This document shows, one piece after another, positions 34,693-45,886 of a stretch of 64,000 bases of DNA. Every line of letters begins with the position of its first letter. Position 1 is the first letter of the stretch. Made by a program: the position numbers and the translations under genes. The notes beneath the pieces are model-generated. The model was not told the DNA's origin. It ran no database searches and saw only the letters and a list, made by a program, of their open reading frames with translations. Location of the stretch: assembly GCA_027563935.2 (NCBI GenBank), contig CM050451.1, positions 34,549,565 to 34,613,564 of the forward strand. The letters are read 5' to 3'. The stretch is from Costus lasius (taxonomy: Eukaryota; Streptophyta; Magnoliopsida; Zingiberales; Costaceae).

Positions 34693-36358
34693 ACTTGGCT
34701 TCCTTAGGACCCCATTTTGCTTATTTTGTCTTAGATTAGGGTGCATCATGAGGTAGGTTAGATCCACCCTCAAATTACACCAAGTAGCTACATTTCTAGG
34801 TTTCGCCACTTATGTATGGTAGGTTAGTTCATGCAATTAATGTAATAGATTAGGGCACTACATTTGGGGACTCAAGTCAAAATCAGGTCAAGATACATCA
34901 AGGAGGCGCCAAGCTCAAACCCAACCCATCATGAAGTATACTCTCAACAAATCCACCCAAGTTTCACCCTCCATGTTGTCATCCATGTGGATCCATTTTG
35001 TCTTCATCTCCAACAGCCCTTTCTACTTGAGGAAGGGGCTCAAGTCAAGATGTTTGCGCCAGGTATTCAGCAGCCCTTGAGGGTAAAGGACAGCCTACAA
35101 GCAAGGAAAGGGGTCAGCCACAACACCACCCCCAAGTGCAGGAAGTTGCCTACCCAATTCCAGAAATCTGCAGCCCACTTCTTCCAAGAGGATCGCCAGC
35201 TTTAAAGAAGGGAATCAGCTTATTCAATGTGCCCCTAGCCAGCTAATCCCCCCCTTACCACTTAGGGGAAAGCTCCAAAGAAAGTTCAAAGAGGGCAGCC
35301 CACAAACAAGGAAAGTTGCAGCCCATCAATGCTCCCTGCGCAAGTGCAGAATTCTGTTTTGTTTTTTGTTTGTTGTTTGTTTGTCTTGAGCGCCTAGAGC
35401 AGGAGATATCCGTTGGGAGTCTTCTATATTGCTGTACCCTTTTGTAAGCTTGAGTTCAGTTGAATAGTTTTAGAGAAAATCCAGAAGTGTGTCTTCTAGT
35501 GGTGTGTGTCACCTCAACTCTTCCCCCCCTCTCTTCCAACCCTAACCGAGAACTCCCTTCCACTTCCCCTCTTCAGTCCTCTTCACCACTTGCTCAAGGT
35601 CCTGAGTTGGAAGCCCTCACCATCTCCTTTCATCAGCCTTGAAGAGTCTTCAGTCCAAGAGGAGGAGCTGAGTCCAACCGAGACTCCAAGGGGTGTCATC
35701 TACACCATGCCGAGACCAAGCACCACCTTAAGTTAGCTAAGTTTCTTCTCTCCCTTGATTGATGTTTCCTTGATGTTTTTGAGCACCCATCTACACTCAC
35801 ATTCCTGTTCTTGAAGGTTGCACAAGGATCAGAAGCTATGCAAGGCGTCATTCCCCTCTCTCCCCCCTCTAATAGCTAGTCTCTAGATTGTTAGCAAGGG
35901 AACTTGGAGAACTAGTCTCCCCCTTGGTTGTGAATGTAAAAGGCCTCTTAATATTTGTCAAATACTCACCCACGCATGTGTGGGAATGCTGTAATGCCAT
36001 GGTTGTAAGCTCATAGGGCCCTACTTCGTGAGTTCAACCATTGGACCGGTGAAGAACGGGAAGTTCGCCCTTTCTATTCTCAAAGGGCGCAAGGTGAGCC
36101 TCTCCCTTAGAATAGTGTTGTTTTTCAAGCTCTAGATTGCATGATAGGTTTCAATTCAGTTTTACACTTGCCCTAGACTTGCATGATAGGTTCTAAGTTC
36201 AGTTTGCTACTTGCCTAATTTCGGTTTTTACCTACAACTACTCAAAACAAGCTATTTTCAACTACGTTAGTATAAGGGGTTTCATTATTCTATACGTAAC
36301 TATCAAATGTTTTCAAAACGCGTTGTTTGAATGTGTGCATGCTTAGCACCCCCTATCA
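34611..36358 (+). repeat. 3' LTR of CRM-like element 2
   Basis: 1748 bp, apparently identical to the 5' LTR, followed by ACAAG. Its first 82 bp encode the end of the polyprotein. Confidence 0.95.
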
Positions 36359-36363
36359 ACAAG

Positions 36364-37758
36364 CATCCATAAAAATTAACATAAAACTAAAACATGAAAT
36401 CATACAATTTATTTTACAAATCTCTACATATAACCCACGGTTAACATATCATATCATCTACTAAAATTCTAAACCTTAGTTAACATGAATATCATGCTCA
36501 AAAACATTGGTTTAAAGCTTCCTAAATTCCATAGGAGAATACCTTAAATTCCTTATTACAATTTTCGGTTTCCATAAACAATCATCAAGATTATTTTGGT
36601 TTAGCTACCATCAATAAGGTTTCGGTTTTCATTCATGCTACAAACATCATTGACTTAATGTTACCAAAGTTGATTTCGGTTTAACTATAACTAACAAGAG
36701 TTTCATACTCAAAATTCAATGATTTAATGCTACCAAAATTTCTATAAAAATACCTTAAATTTCATACAAATTTTCGGTTAAATAATCATCATATAATCAC
36801 CTTTGAAAAATTCGGTTTTCATGATATAATCAACCTTACAAAATTCGGTTTTCATCATATAATCAACTTTACAAAATTCGGTTTTCATGATATAATCAAC
36901 CTTACAAAATTCGGTTTTCATCATATAATCACCTTTGAAAAATTCGGTTTTCATGATATAATCAACCTTACAAAATTCGGTTTTAGCATAGTAAGATTTC
37001 CAACAAGCGAATATATCATCTAACTCATCAATTAACACCAACAAATAGATAGAAATCAATTAGACAACCCACTCACCTTGAACCGTGAACACCAATAAGA
37101 AAAACCCTTCCAAAAATTCGTCTAAGGCTTTGAAAGATGCTACCAAACACCAAGGAATAATTCGCCAAAGGGAAAGAGATGGAGAAATCACCAAAATCGC
37201 CTCAAGAACTCTTCAAGAATCGCCTAAGTTCTTCAAGCCGTCGCCCAAAGTTTTCTCCAAGCCAAAATCGCCAAAACTCTACCCTAACCGAAATTACCTA
37301 TTTAAATTTCGGTTTTTAAGGTTTTAACCCTCTAACCCATTAATTCAAAAAGGTTTAACCCATTAACCCAATAATTCAAATTTTAAAAACCCAATAATCC
37401 CTTAGTTTAAGTGAAAGTCCAATAAGAGTTAAACTAACATCCAATAAGCTAGTTAACTAATTAATTTAATTAACTTACAAATAACCAAGCACTTAACCGA
37501 AATCCAATAAGGATTTAATTAATATCCAATAAGGATTTAATTAATTTATCCTAAATTAACAACCAATAATCAACCATTAATCTCTAATTAATTTACCATA
37601 AATTAACAACCAATCACAAATCAAATAATTAACAATCAATAAGCTAGTTAATTAGCATTCAATAAATTTTACTTGAATCATAATAAAATATCACAGTCAA
37701 TAATTTTATTTAATTCAAAAATAATGCTTACCATGACTCAAGATCCTTGGATCTTACA
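36364..37758 (-). repeat. 3' LTR of Tekay element, inner piece
   Basis: 1395 bp matching 53619-55013. It carries the 33-bp tandem array. The purine tract (plus strand TCCCTCCCTCCT, 37759-37770) adjoins it on the internal side. Confidence 0.94.
36787..36984 (-). repeat. 33-bp tandem array in Tekay LTR
   Basis: Six exact-length units of the type CATGATATAATCAACC...TTCGGTTTT. Units with CATC and CATG starts alternate, so the higher-order period is 66 bp. An identical-length array is at 54042-54239. The unit length divisible by three gives a spurious repetitive ORF. Confidence 0.93.
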
Positions 37759-37787
37759 TCCCTCCCTCCTTATAAAGCTTTAGTCCT

Positions 37788-40296
37788 CTAAAGCTCAGCA
37801 TCCATATCATCAAAGAGGTAAGCATAAAATTTCCTCATATCAGCTTCAGTCTCCCATGTCGCCTCCTCAACTGACTGATTTCCCCAGATAACCTTTACCA
37901 AAGGTATAGTCTTGTTCCTCAGAACTTTATCCTTTCTATCAACAATCCGGAGAGGTCTTTCCTCGAAAGTCAAATCACTCTGAATCTGAAGAGGTTCCAA
38001 CTCCAACACATGAGATGGATCAGGATGATATTTCCTCAAAGTAGAGACATGGAATACATTATGCACATGATCCATAGCAGGAGGTAAAGCCAATCGGTAA
38101 GCCACTGGACCAACTCTCTCAATAATATCAAAAGGGCCTACAAACCTAGGGCTCAACTTGCCCTTTTTGCCAAATCTCATAACACCCTTTGTAGGTGACA
38201 CCTTCAAGAACACATGATCCCCTACCATAAACTCCAAGGAACGACGACGGTCGTCAGCATAACTCTTCTGTCTGTCCCGAGCAATTTTCAGTTTATCCTG
38301 GATCTCTCTGACCTTATCAGTAGTCTCCTGTACTGCATCAGATCTCAAAATCATTCTGTCACCAGTTTCCTCCCAACACAAGGGAGTCCTACACCTTCTC
38401 CCATACAAGGCCTCATAAGGAGCCATCTGAATACTAGAGTGGAAGCTATTATTATAAGTAAACTCTATCAAAGATAGATCCCGGTTCCACTCAGAACTCC
38501 AATCAACCACATAGGCTCTCAACAAATCTTCTAGAGTCTGTATAGTACGCTCCGTCTGGCCATCAGACTGAGGATGATATGCTGTACTAAAACTCAACTT
38601 AGTACCCAAACCTTCCTGTAAGCTCTTCCAAAATCTGGACAGAAATCGAGAGTCCCTATCAGACACGATATCAACAGGCACTCCATGCAGTCTGACTATC
38701 TCATCAATGTACAATCTGGCCAGCCTCTCTAAAGAATAAGTCATCTTAATCGGAAGAAAATGGGCTGATTTAGTAAGTCTATCAACAATCACCCAAATAG
38801 CATCATGACCCAATCTGGTTCTGGGCAAACCACATACAAAATCCATACTGATGCATTCCCACTTCCACTCAGGAATAGGAAGAGGCTGCAACAAACCACC
38901 AGGCTTCTGGTGTTCAGCCTTTACAGTCTGACAGGTTAAACACCTAGAGACAAAATCAGATACTTCTTTCTTCATACCCGGCCACCAAAAACTTTTCTTG
39001 AGGTCCTGATACATCTTAGTCACACCAGGATGTAGAGAATATTTGGAGTTATGGCTGTCCTCCAATATTTCTTTCCTCAAGTTCGGTTCCTCAGGGACAC
39101 ATACCCTTCCACGAAACCGAAGAATACCATCATCAGACAGGCTAAAATCCTGAACTGCGCCATCAACCAAACTATCCCTGATCTGAACTAATCTCGGATC
39201 CATAGACTGCTGATCTCTGATCTTCTGCAACAAAGCAGACTGTACTCTGAGAAAAGCCACATAACCCGACTGAACTCTAGGAGTAACACTGATCCTGAGA
39301 TCGCTGAACTCCTGCAGTAACCGCCACTCACTGACTCGTAAAGCAGCTACTGAAGTAACTGGATGTCTGCTCAGAGCATCCGCCACCACATTGGCCTTTC
39401 CAGCCTGATACTGAATGGAGAAGTCATAGTCTTTGATCAACTCCATCCATCTTCTCTGTCTCATGTTCAAGTCCTTCTGAGTGAAGATATACTTGAGACT
39501 CTGGTGATCAGTGAACAGATCAAACTCCTGACCCAACAAATAGTGACGCCATATCTTCAAAGCAAAGACTACGGCCGCCAACTCTAAATCATGAGTAGGG
39601 TAGTTCAATTCATACTCCTTCAGTTGTCTCGAAGCATAGGCTACTACAGAACCCTTCTGCATCAAGACACAACCCAACCCTTTGCCAGAAGCATCTGTAT
39701 AAACAGTAAACCTTTCCCCATCACTAGGTATAATGAGGATCGGTGTACTAGTCAACCTTCTCTTCAGCTCTTGGAAGCTCTCTTCACACTTGTCATCCCA
39801 AATAAACTTAGCTTCCTTTCTGGTCAACTTAGTTAAAGGACCCGCCAGCTTGGAGAATCCCTCAACAAATCGCCGGTAGTAACCTGCTAAACCCAGAAAA
39901 CTCCTGATCTCAGTAGCACTAGTCGGTCTTCCCCAATTGAGGATGGCTTGCACTTTAACTGGATCCACAGACACCCCCTGACCAGAAATCACATGACCCA
40001 GAAAACTGATCTTCTCTAGCCAGAACTCACACTTGCTAGCCTTGGCATATAACCGGTTCTTCCTCAAGATCTCCAGCACTCTGCGCAAGTCACTGACATG
40101 ATCTGAAGTAGTCCGTGAGTATACCAAAATATCGTCTATAAAGACCACCACACAAGAGTCAAGCAACTCATGGAATACCCTGTTCATCAAATCCATGAAG
40201 ACAGCAGGTGCATTTGTCAGTCCAAAAGGCATAACTAAAAATTCGAAATGCCCATACCTGGTCCTGAAAGCAGTCTTAAATATATCCTCATCCTTG
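37788..40296 (-). pseudogene. Tekay pol, downstream part: RT end, RNase H, integrase, chromodomain
   Basis: The frame is open from the Copia A2 junction (40296) to the stop at 37788, but its N-terminal part is separated by Copia A2. From [15 protein letters not shown] at about 31-34; RNase H TDASG near 180 and TDHQS near 241; integrase zinc-site cysteines near 431 and 434; catalytic Asp464, Asp525, Glu561; GPY/F region ([10 protein letters not shown], about 692-701); and a chromodomain ending [12 protein letters not shown] (about 762-800). The terminal chromodomain is typical of Tekay/Del chromoviruses and is thought to guide integration to marked chromatin. No stop is seen in this half. Confidence 0.92.
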
Positions 40297-41981
40297 TGTA
40301 GGAACCCCTAATTATAGGGGAGAAACCCTAAACTTGCAATTCTAACAAGCTTTGCGGAAAAAGGGTTTCAAGATCGCATATGAATCTATAAGATCAACTT
40401 ATGTTATGAAAAGGAATCATACCAACGCCATGGATTTGGAAGTCGGTTTGGAAGAAGAGATCAAACTAGGTCTCCTCCACAAGCCCACACACAAGATGAA
40501 GATGCTCACTTCCTTGAGATCCCTTGTGCTAGCAAGACCCTCAAGCCTTCTTGTCGAATGGAAGGGGATGATGAATCTCCTTGTTGCCGAGAGCTTCACT
40601 TGCCTAGCCTCTCCTTCTCGTCGTCAATCACACCTCAACGAAATTGTCCAAGGCGTTCAAGAGAAGAGCACAAACGCTTATGCGTTTAGGCGTTTTTTTT
40701 GTGAAACCGGCCATGATGACTTTCCATAAATGGAAGCTCATCATGCCATGCGCTCAAGCCAACCTCAAACGCATTTGAGCATTGAACCATGCGTTCACAA
40801 TTGTGAACCGGTTCAAGCTAAACCGTTTCAATCGACTTTGGTTCATGAACCAAACCGAAATGGCTCAAGCCATGTGGTCTAGACCATATTGAACCCCAAG
40901 GCTCATGATCTAACCGTTCATCACCTGATGCCCCTGATCTCTTCGATCTAGCATCATCTCTCTCGATCCAAGCTTACCGATCTCAAGCCCTAATCAATCA
41001 AACATGATCAGGCTAGATCTCACTTACAATCAGAGATTAAATCCCCTTAAACTGAACCCAAAGAATTCAGTCCACACGATCTGACTCAAGTAAGCCATAT
41101 CATCATATTGTGCGACCCTGAGGGTTTCCTCTAAATGTCGGTAACGATAACTTACGTTATCACGATCAGTGAGGGGTATCTAGCAACACATCACTGTCTC
41201 CCGATATAAAGGAAAGAGTCTTCCAAGACTACTCCCAAACCAAGGCACAAGTGTGACTCTATTCACAAGGCATACATTTATCCTTTGCCACTGGATGTTC
41301 TTATTGGACAAGCATGTCAAGCTTGTAACTCCAACACGATGAGCATGATTAGATCAGATGAACATAGTCATCTGGGTATGGCCATACACTTCCTCAATCA
41401 TCTCATATAAAGGGGGCCCTTTAGAACATCACACTCCTTAAACAAGGATACGGCAATCCTTTATCTATCACAAGTGCCCTAACCTGACTCAAGCTCACCA
41501 TCCAAGATAGTCTATAATCATTATGTTTCAAATGATATTGAACTACCTCAAGACAATGACAATCATCATTTAGAAACACAAGTGATCTCAAGTCAGAGGA
41601 CATGTGCCACTTGCTGCTTACAAGGATCATTCACATTGTGACAAGCAATGGAATATCCCAGTAGGGTCTGTCCAGTACATCCAATGTACCCATGAGTCTA
41701 CATCTTATTCCATGCTCGAAGCATCCTATAAGATTAGCACTCATATTAGTCTCCATCATATCAAGGCTGTCTCATGTTCACCAAGATATCTCGACTAAGG
41801 ACATACAGCCTGTCAGCCTAGCTGAACAGCTTTGAGACATTATTCAGAAGCACACTCATTGCAGCAGACAAGGTAACAACCTGAATAATAACCATGCCTT
41901 TCATAAACATAAGAGTTTATTACATAATACTTTTACAATCCCAAAGGCCTCAAACATTAGCCTTAAGGGCATACTCCAACA
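40297..41981 (-). repeat. 3' LTR of Copia A2
   Basis: 1685 bp. The purine tract (plus strand ATCTCCCACTTGC, 41982-41994) adjoins on the internal side. Confidence 0.95.
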
Positions 41982-42001
41982 ATCTCCCACTTGCACTTAA
42001 T

Positions 42002-45000
42002 CTAATGGTTGAGAAATCTCAAACCCATATTATTACAGTGCTTCTCATGCTTCTGCTGCGCCAGAGGCTTGGTAAGCGGGTCTGCCAGATTGTCATCTGT
42101 ATGAACCTTGCAAATCTTGATCTCGCCACGATCAATGATCTCCCGGATCAAGTGAAACCGTCTCTGTATGTGCTTGGACTTCTGGTGCGACCGCGGTTCC
42201 TTTGCTTGTGCTATAGCTCCAGTGTTATCACAAAAGATAACCAAAGGATCTGCACTCGAAGGAACGACACCAAGTTCTCTCACGAACTTACGAATCCACA
42301 CTGCCTCCTTGGATGCTTCCGAGGCTGCAACATACTCGGCTTCTGTTGTGGAATCAGCAACAGTTGACTGTTTGAAACTTTTCCACACCACTGCTCCACC
42401 ATTCAAGCTAAAAACATAGCCTGATTGCGATCGGAAATCATCCTGGTCCGACTGGAACGAAGCGTCAGTATATCCCTCTATACTGAGTTCTTCCTGACCA
42501 CCATATATCAAGAACATATCTTTGGTCCTCCGCAGATATTTTAAAATGTTCTTGACTGCAATCCAGTGCGCCAAACCTGGATTACTTTGGAATCGACTGG
42601 TCACGCTTAACCCGTAAGCGACGTCTGGGCGAGTACACAACATCGCATACATAATGGACCCAATAGCCGAAGCATAAGGCGTATTGTCCATTTCATCTTT
42701 CTCAGTCTGTGTTTGTGGACACTGACTCTTCGAAAGATTCAGACCATGTCTGACTGGAAGATATCCACATTTAGAATTCTCTAAATGGAATCTCTCCAGG
42801 ACTTTATCGATGTAAGTACTCTGGCACAGCCCGAGAAGCCTCTTAGATCTATCCCGGTAGATCTTCACACCTAGTACATAGGCTGCTTCTCCTAGATCTT
42901 TCATCTGAAAACATTTTCCTAACCATGCCTTAACAGCATGCAGTTCAGGAATATCGTTTCCAATGATCAAGATATCATCGACGTAGAGGATTAGGAATGT
43001 AATCACGCTCCCACTAAACCTCTTATATACACACGGGTCATCCTCGTTCTTGATGAAACCAAACTCAGAGATTGATTCATCAAAACGAATATTCCAGCTT
43101 CTTGATGCTTGTTTCAGTCCATAAATGGACTTCTTTAACTTGCATATTTTATGACGATCTGATGGATTAGTGAAACCTTCCGGTTGTGTCATATACACAT
43201 CCTCATCCAGATTTCCATTAAGGAAAGCTGTTTTCACATCCATCTGCCAGATCTCATAATCGTAATATGCAGCTATCGCGAAAAGAATCCGAATAGACTT
43301 AAACATGGCTACAGGTGAGAAAGTTTCATCATAATCTATCCCGTAGATTTGTTTGAAACCTTTCGCAACTAGCCTGCCTTTATAGGTAACTACGTTACCA
43401 TCCATGTCAATCTTCTTCTTGAAGATCCATTTACAGCCTATAGGGATTACTCCCGGAGGCGGATCAACCAAATCCCAGACTTGGTTATCTGACATGGAGT
43501 CCATCTCGGCTCGCATAGCATCAAGCCATCTAGCTGACTCCGGTCCACTGACCGCATCCGCATAAGTTAGGGGTTCATCATTATCAATGATGTAGACTCC
43601 GTCATAGCGCTCAGGCTGTCGACGGATCCTACCCGATCTTCGCGGTTCCCGTGATATCTGAGCCTCAGGTTGTCCAATAACCTGCTCTACCGGCTCAGGC
43701 ACATCCAACTCTGCTTGACTACTTTGTCCTTCCTCTGGATTCTCATCCAGCTTTATTTCTCTCCCACTGGCCTCTTGCAGAATAAATTCCTTCTCAAGAA
43801 ATACGGCCGTCCGAGCAACAAATACCTTGTTCTCCTTGGGATCGTAGAAATAATAACCCTTAGTTTCCTTAGGGTAACCGACAAAGATGCATTTGTCAGA
43901 TCTGCTCTCTAGTTTCCCAGAGGCGAGCTTTTTGACATAAGCCTCGCAACCCCAGATCCTGATAAATGTCAAGCTAGGCTGTTTCCCATACCATAACTCA
44001 TATGGCGTCTTTAAAACTGCCTTGGATGGCACTCGGTTTAGTACCTTTGCAGCTGTTTCCAGTGCAAAACCCCAAAAGGAGTATGGAAGAGTAGCCTGAC
44101 TCATCATAGAACGAACCATATCAAGTAACGTTCTATTTCTCCTCTCGGACACACCATTCCATTGCGGTGTTCCTGGCGGAGTGAGCTGTGAGATAATCCC
44201 ACACTCTTTCAGATAGTCAGTAAACGCATGACTCAGGTATTCACCACCTCGATCTGAACGAAGTGCCTTGATATTTCGGCCTAGCTGATTTTGTACTTCA
44301 TTTTTGAACTCTTTGAACTTGTCAAAAGATTCACTTTTATGTCTCATTAAATAGACATATCCATACCTACTGAAATCATCAGTAAAGGTAATGAAGTACT
44401 GATAGCCACCTCTGGCATGTTTACCAAAAGGCCCACACACATCACTGTGTATTAGGTCCAGTAAACCTGAAGCCCTTTGACCTTTGTGAGGAAAAGGAGA
44501 CTTCGTCATTTTACCCATCAAACAAGCTTTGCATGTATCAATCTCCTCATAGGAGAATGATCCCAGCAGTCCATGATCATGCAACCGCTTAATGCGCTTC
44601 TCGTTTATATGGCCTAAACGACTATGCCATAACAAGGTGCTGTCATCAGCATACTTGGCTTTCTTATTATCAATATTTTGTATAGAATTGTCCATGTCCA
44701 ACATGTATAACCCATTGTTAATTGAACCAGTTGCATACACAATATTATCACGAGATAAAACACACTTTGAAATCTTGCATTCAAAGGCAAATCCTTTCCT
44801 GACAAGAGCAGGAATAGAGATAATATTCTTTGTGATACTTGGTACAAAATAACAATTGTTTAATTCTAATACAATGCCAGATGGTAAAGAAATGAAATAG
44901 TCTCCTACAGCAACAGCAGCAACCCGTGCCCCGTTTCCAACGCGTAGGTCTACCTCATGCTGTCCCACCTGCCTTCTTCTCTTGAGTTCCTGTACATTTG

Positions 45001-45886
45001 AACAAATGTGAACTCCACATGCAGTGTCCAACACCCATGATATAGAAGAAGATGAAAACATGACCTCAGTCACATATATACCTGAGCCAGAAGCGATGCT
45101 TCCCCTCTTATCTCCTTGGAGCGCTTTACAGTCCTTTTTCCAGTGACCCAGCTGGCCACAGTGGAAACACCTGTTGTCCTTTGACCGCTTCACCTTCTGT
45201 TTCAGGGCCTTGCTGTAATTCTTGACAGGGGCCTTGCCCTTCTTCCCCTTCTTCTTGTTCCTAAAAGGAACCATCAAGACAGAGGTTGAAGGCTTACCCT
45301 TCAGAGTTTCCTCAGTTGTCAAGAGCATATTCAGCAGCTCTGCCGGCGTACAATCGATCTTGTTCATATTAAAGTTAATGATGAACGGATCGAAAGAAGG
45401 CGGAAGAGACTGCAGAATAATGTCCACAGCAAGTTCCTGGTTGATGGTATGCCCCAGTATCTCCAGAGCCTCCTTGTGCCCAATCATCTTGAGCACGTGA
45501 GCTCCCACTGGGCTCCCCTCAGCCAGTTTGCTCTGAAAGAAGAGCTTCGTCAGATTATAGCGTTCAGTCCTCGCCTGTGCAGCATACAGCATCTTGAGGT
45601 TCGCTATAATTTCTATAGCCGACATGTCCTCATGCTGACGCTGCAGCGGTGGCGTCATAGACGCTAGCATCAGGCAAGCGACATCAATGCTATCATTGAC
45701 GTGCTTTTCGTAGGCATCCCGAACCGCCCTTGCGGCGTTCGGAGCGGGCTGCGGCGGTATCGCCGTCTCGAGGACATACAGTTTCCTCTCTGCCTTAAGA
45801 ACAATCTTAAGGTGTCCGAACCAGTCAGAGAAGTTCGGCCCAGCAAACTTCTCCCTTTCCAGTAGGGATCGCACATTGAAGCTCAT
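42002..45886 (-). CDS. Copia A2 gag-pol polyprotein, intact
   Basis: 1294 aa from an ATG at 45886, same start as in A1 and A3. Gag with UBN2-type helices (about 20-195); basic linker (KKKGKKGK); CCHC knuckle C240/C243/H248/C253; protease motif DTACG at Asp287 (most relatives have DTGCG or DSGCG); integrase zinc site H421/H426/C452/C455; catalytic Asp482, Asp545, Glu581 (35 residues between the last two); RT from about 800 with QMDVKTAF (Asp883) and YVDD (968-971); RNase H with YTDAS (Asp1141), TEAEY (Glu1182/1184) and CDNT (Asp1220). Integrase precedes RT, as in Ty1-copia. The product would form virus-like particles and integrate new copies. Confidence 0.96.
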   Translation of the reverse strand: MSFNVRSLLEREKFAGPNFSDWFGHLKIVLKAERKLYVLETAIPPQPAPNAARAVRDAYEKHVNDSIDVACLMLASMTPPLQRQHEDMSAIEIIANLKMLYAAQARTERYNLTKLFFQSKLAEGSPVGAHVLKMIGHKEALEILGHTINQELAVDIILQSLPPSFDPFIINFNMNKIDCTPAELLNMLLTTEETLKGKPSTSVLMVPFRNKKKGKKGKAPVKNYSKALKQKVKRSKDNRCFHCGQLGHWKKDCKALQGDKRGSIASGSGIYVTEVMFSSSSISWVLDTACGVHICSNVQELKRRRQVGQHEVDLRVGNGARVAAVAVGDYFISLPSGIVLELNNCYFVPSITKNIISIPALVRKGFAFECKISKCVLSRDNIVYATGSINNGLYMLDMDNSIQNIDNKKAKYADDSTLLWHSRLGHINEKRIKRLHDHGLLGSFSYEEIDTCKACLMGKMTKSPFPHKGQRASGLLDLIHSDVCGPFGKHARGGYQYFITFTDDFSRYGYVYLMRHKSESFDKFKEFKNEVQNQLGRNIKALRSDRGGEYLSHAFTDYLKECGIISQLTPPGTPQWNGVSERRNRTLLDMVRSMMSQATLPYSFWGFALETAAKVLNRVPSKAVLKTPYELWYGKQPSLTFIRIWGCEAYVKKLASGKLESRSDKCIFVGYPKETKGYYFYDPKENKVFVARTAVFLEKEFILQEASGREIKLDENPEEGQSSQAELDVPEPVEQVIGQPEAQISREPRRSGRIRRQPERYDGVYIIDNDEPLTYADAVSGPESARWLDAMRAEMDSMSDNQVWDLVDPPPGVIPIGCKWIFKKKIDMDGNVVTYKGRLVAKGFKQIYGIDYDETFSPVAMFKSIRILFAIAAYYDYEIWQMDVKTAFLNGNLDEDVYMTQPEGFTNPSDRHKICKLKKSIYGLKQASRSWNIRFDESISEFGFIKNEDDPCVYKRFSGSVITFLILYVDDILIIGNDIPELHAVKAWLGKCFQMKDLGEAAYVLGVKIYRDRSKRLLGLCQSTYIDKVLERFHLENSKCGYLPVRHGLNLSKSQCPQTQTEKDEMDNTPYASAIGSIMYAMLCTRPDVAYGLSVTSRFQSNPGLAHWIAVKNILKYLRRTKDMFLIYGGQEELSIEGYTDASFQSDQDDFRSQSGYVFSLNGGAVVWKSFKQSTVADSTTEAEYVAASEASKEAVWIRKFVRELGVVPSSADPLVIFCDNTGAIAQAKEPRSHQKSKHIQRRFHLIREIIDRGEIKICKVHTDDNLADPLTKPLAQQKHEKHCNNMGLRFLNH

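Larger units (their letters stand above)
28156..36358 (+). mobile_element. CRM-like Gypsy element 2, complete and intact
   Basis: 8203 bp, with LTRs of 1748 bp each (28156-29903, 34611-36358) that look identical by eye, and target duplication ACAAG (28151-28155, 36359-36363). One long gag-pol frame is intact. The frame continues into the 3' LTR and ends in a tail of the kind (DxxxLxRYxxxxSPESSSFxPGR-like) found in centromeric CRM elements. The element has every part needed for transposition and is probably the youngest in the window. Confidence 0.93.

Noticed and set aside
28156..36358. Long duplicated blocks as segmental duplication or assembly error
   Set aside because: Each pair has LTR termini, a primer site on one side, a purine tract on the other and a TSD; they are LTR pairs.
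36778..37059. ORF of 93 codons with an 11-residue repeat (minus strand)
   Set aside because: It is only the 33-bp LTR array read as protein; the unit length is a multiple of three, and the ORF recurs in both LTRs.
41604..41798. 64-codon ORF found in every Copia A LTR (also at 4641, 12056, 21531, 49095, 60403)
   Set aside because: It recurs because the LTR recurs, lies antisense to the element, and resembles no protein; conservation follows from LTR copying.
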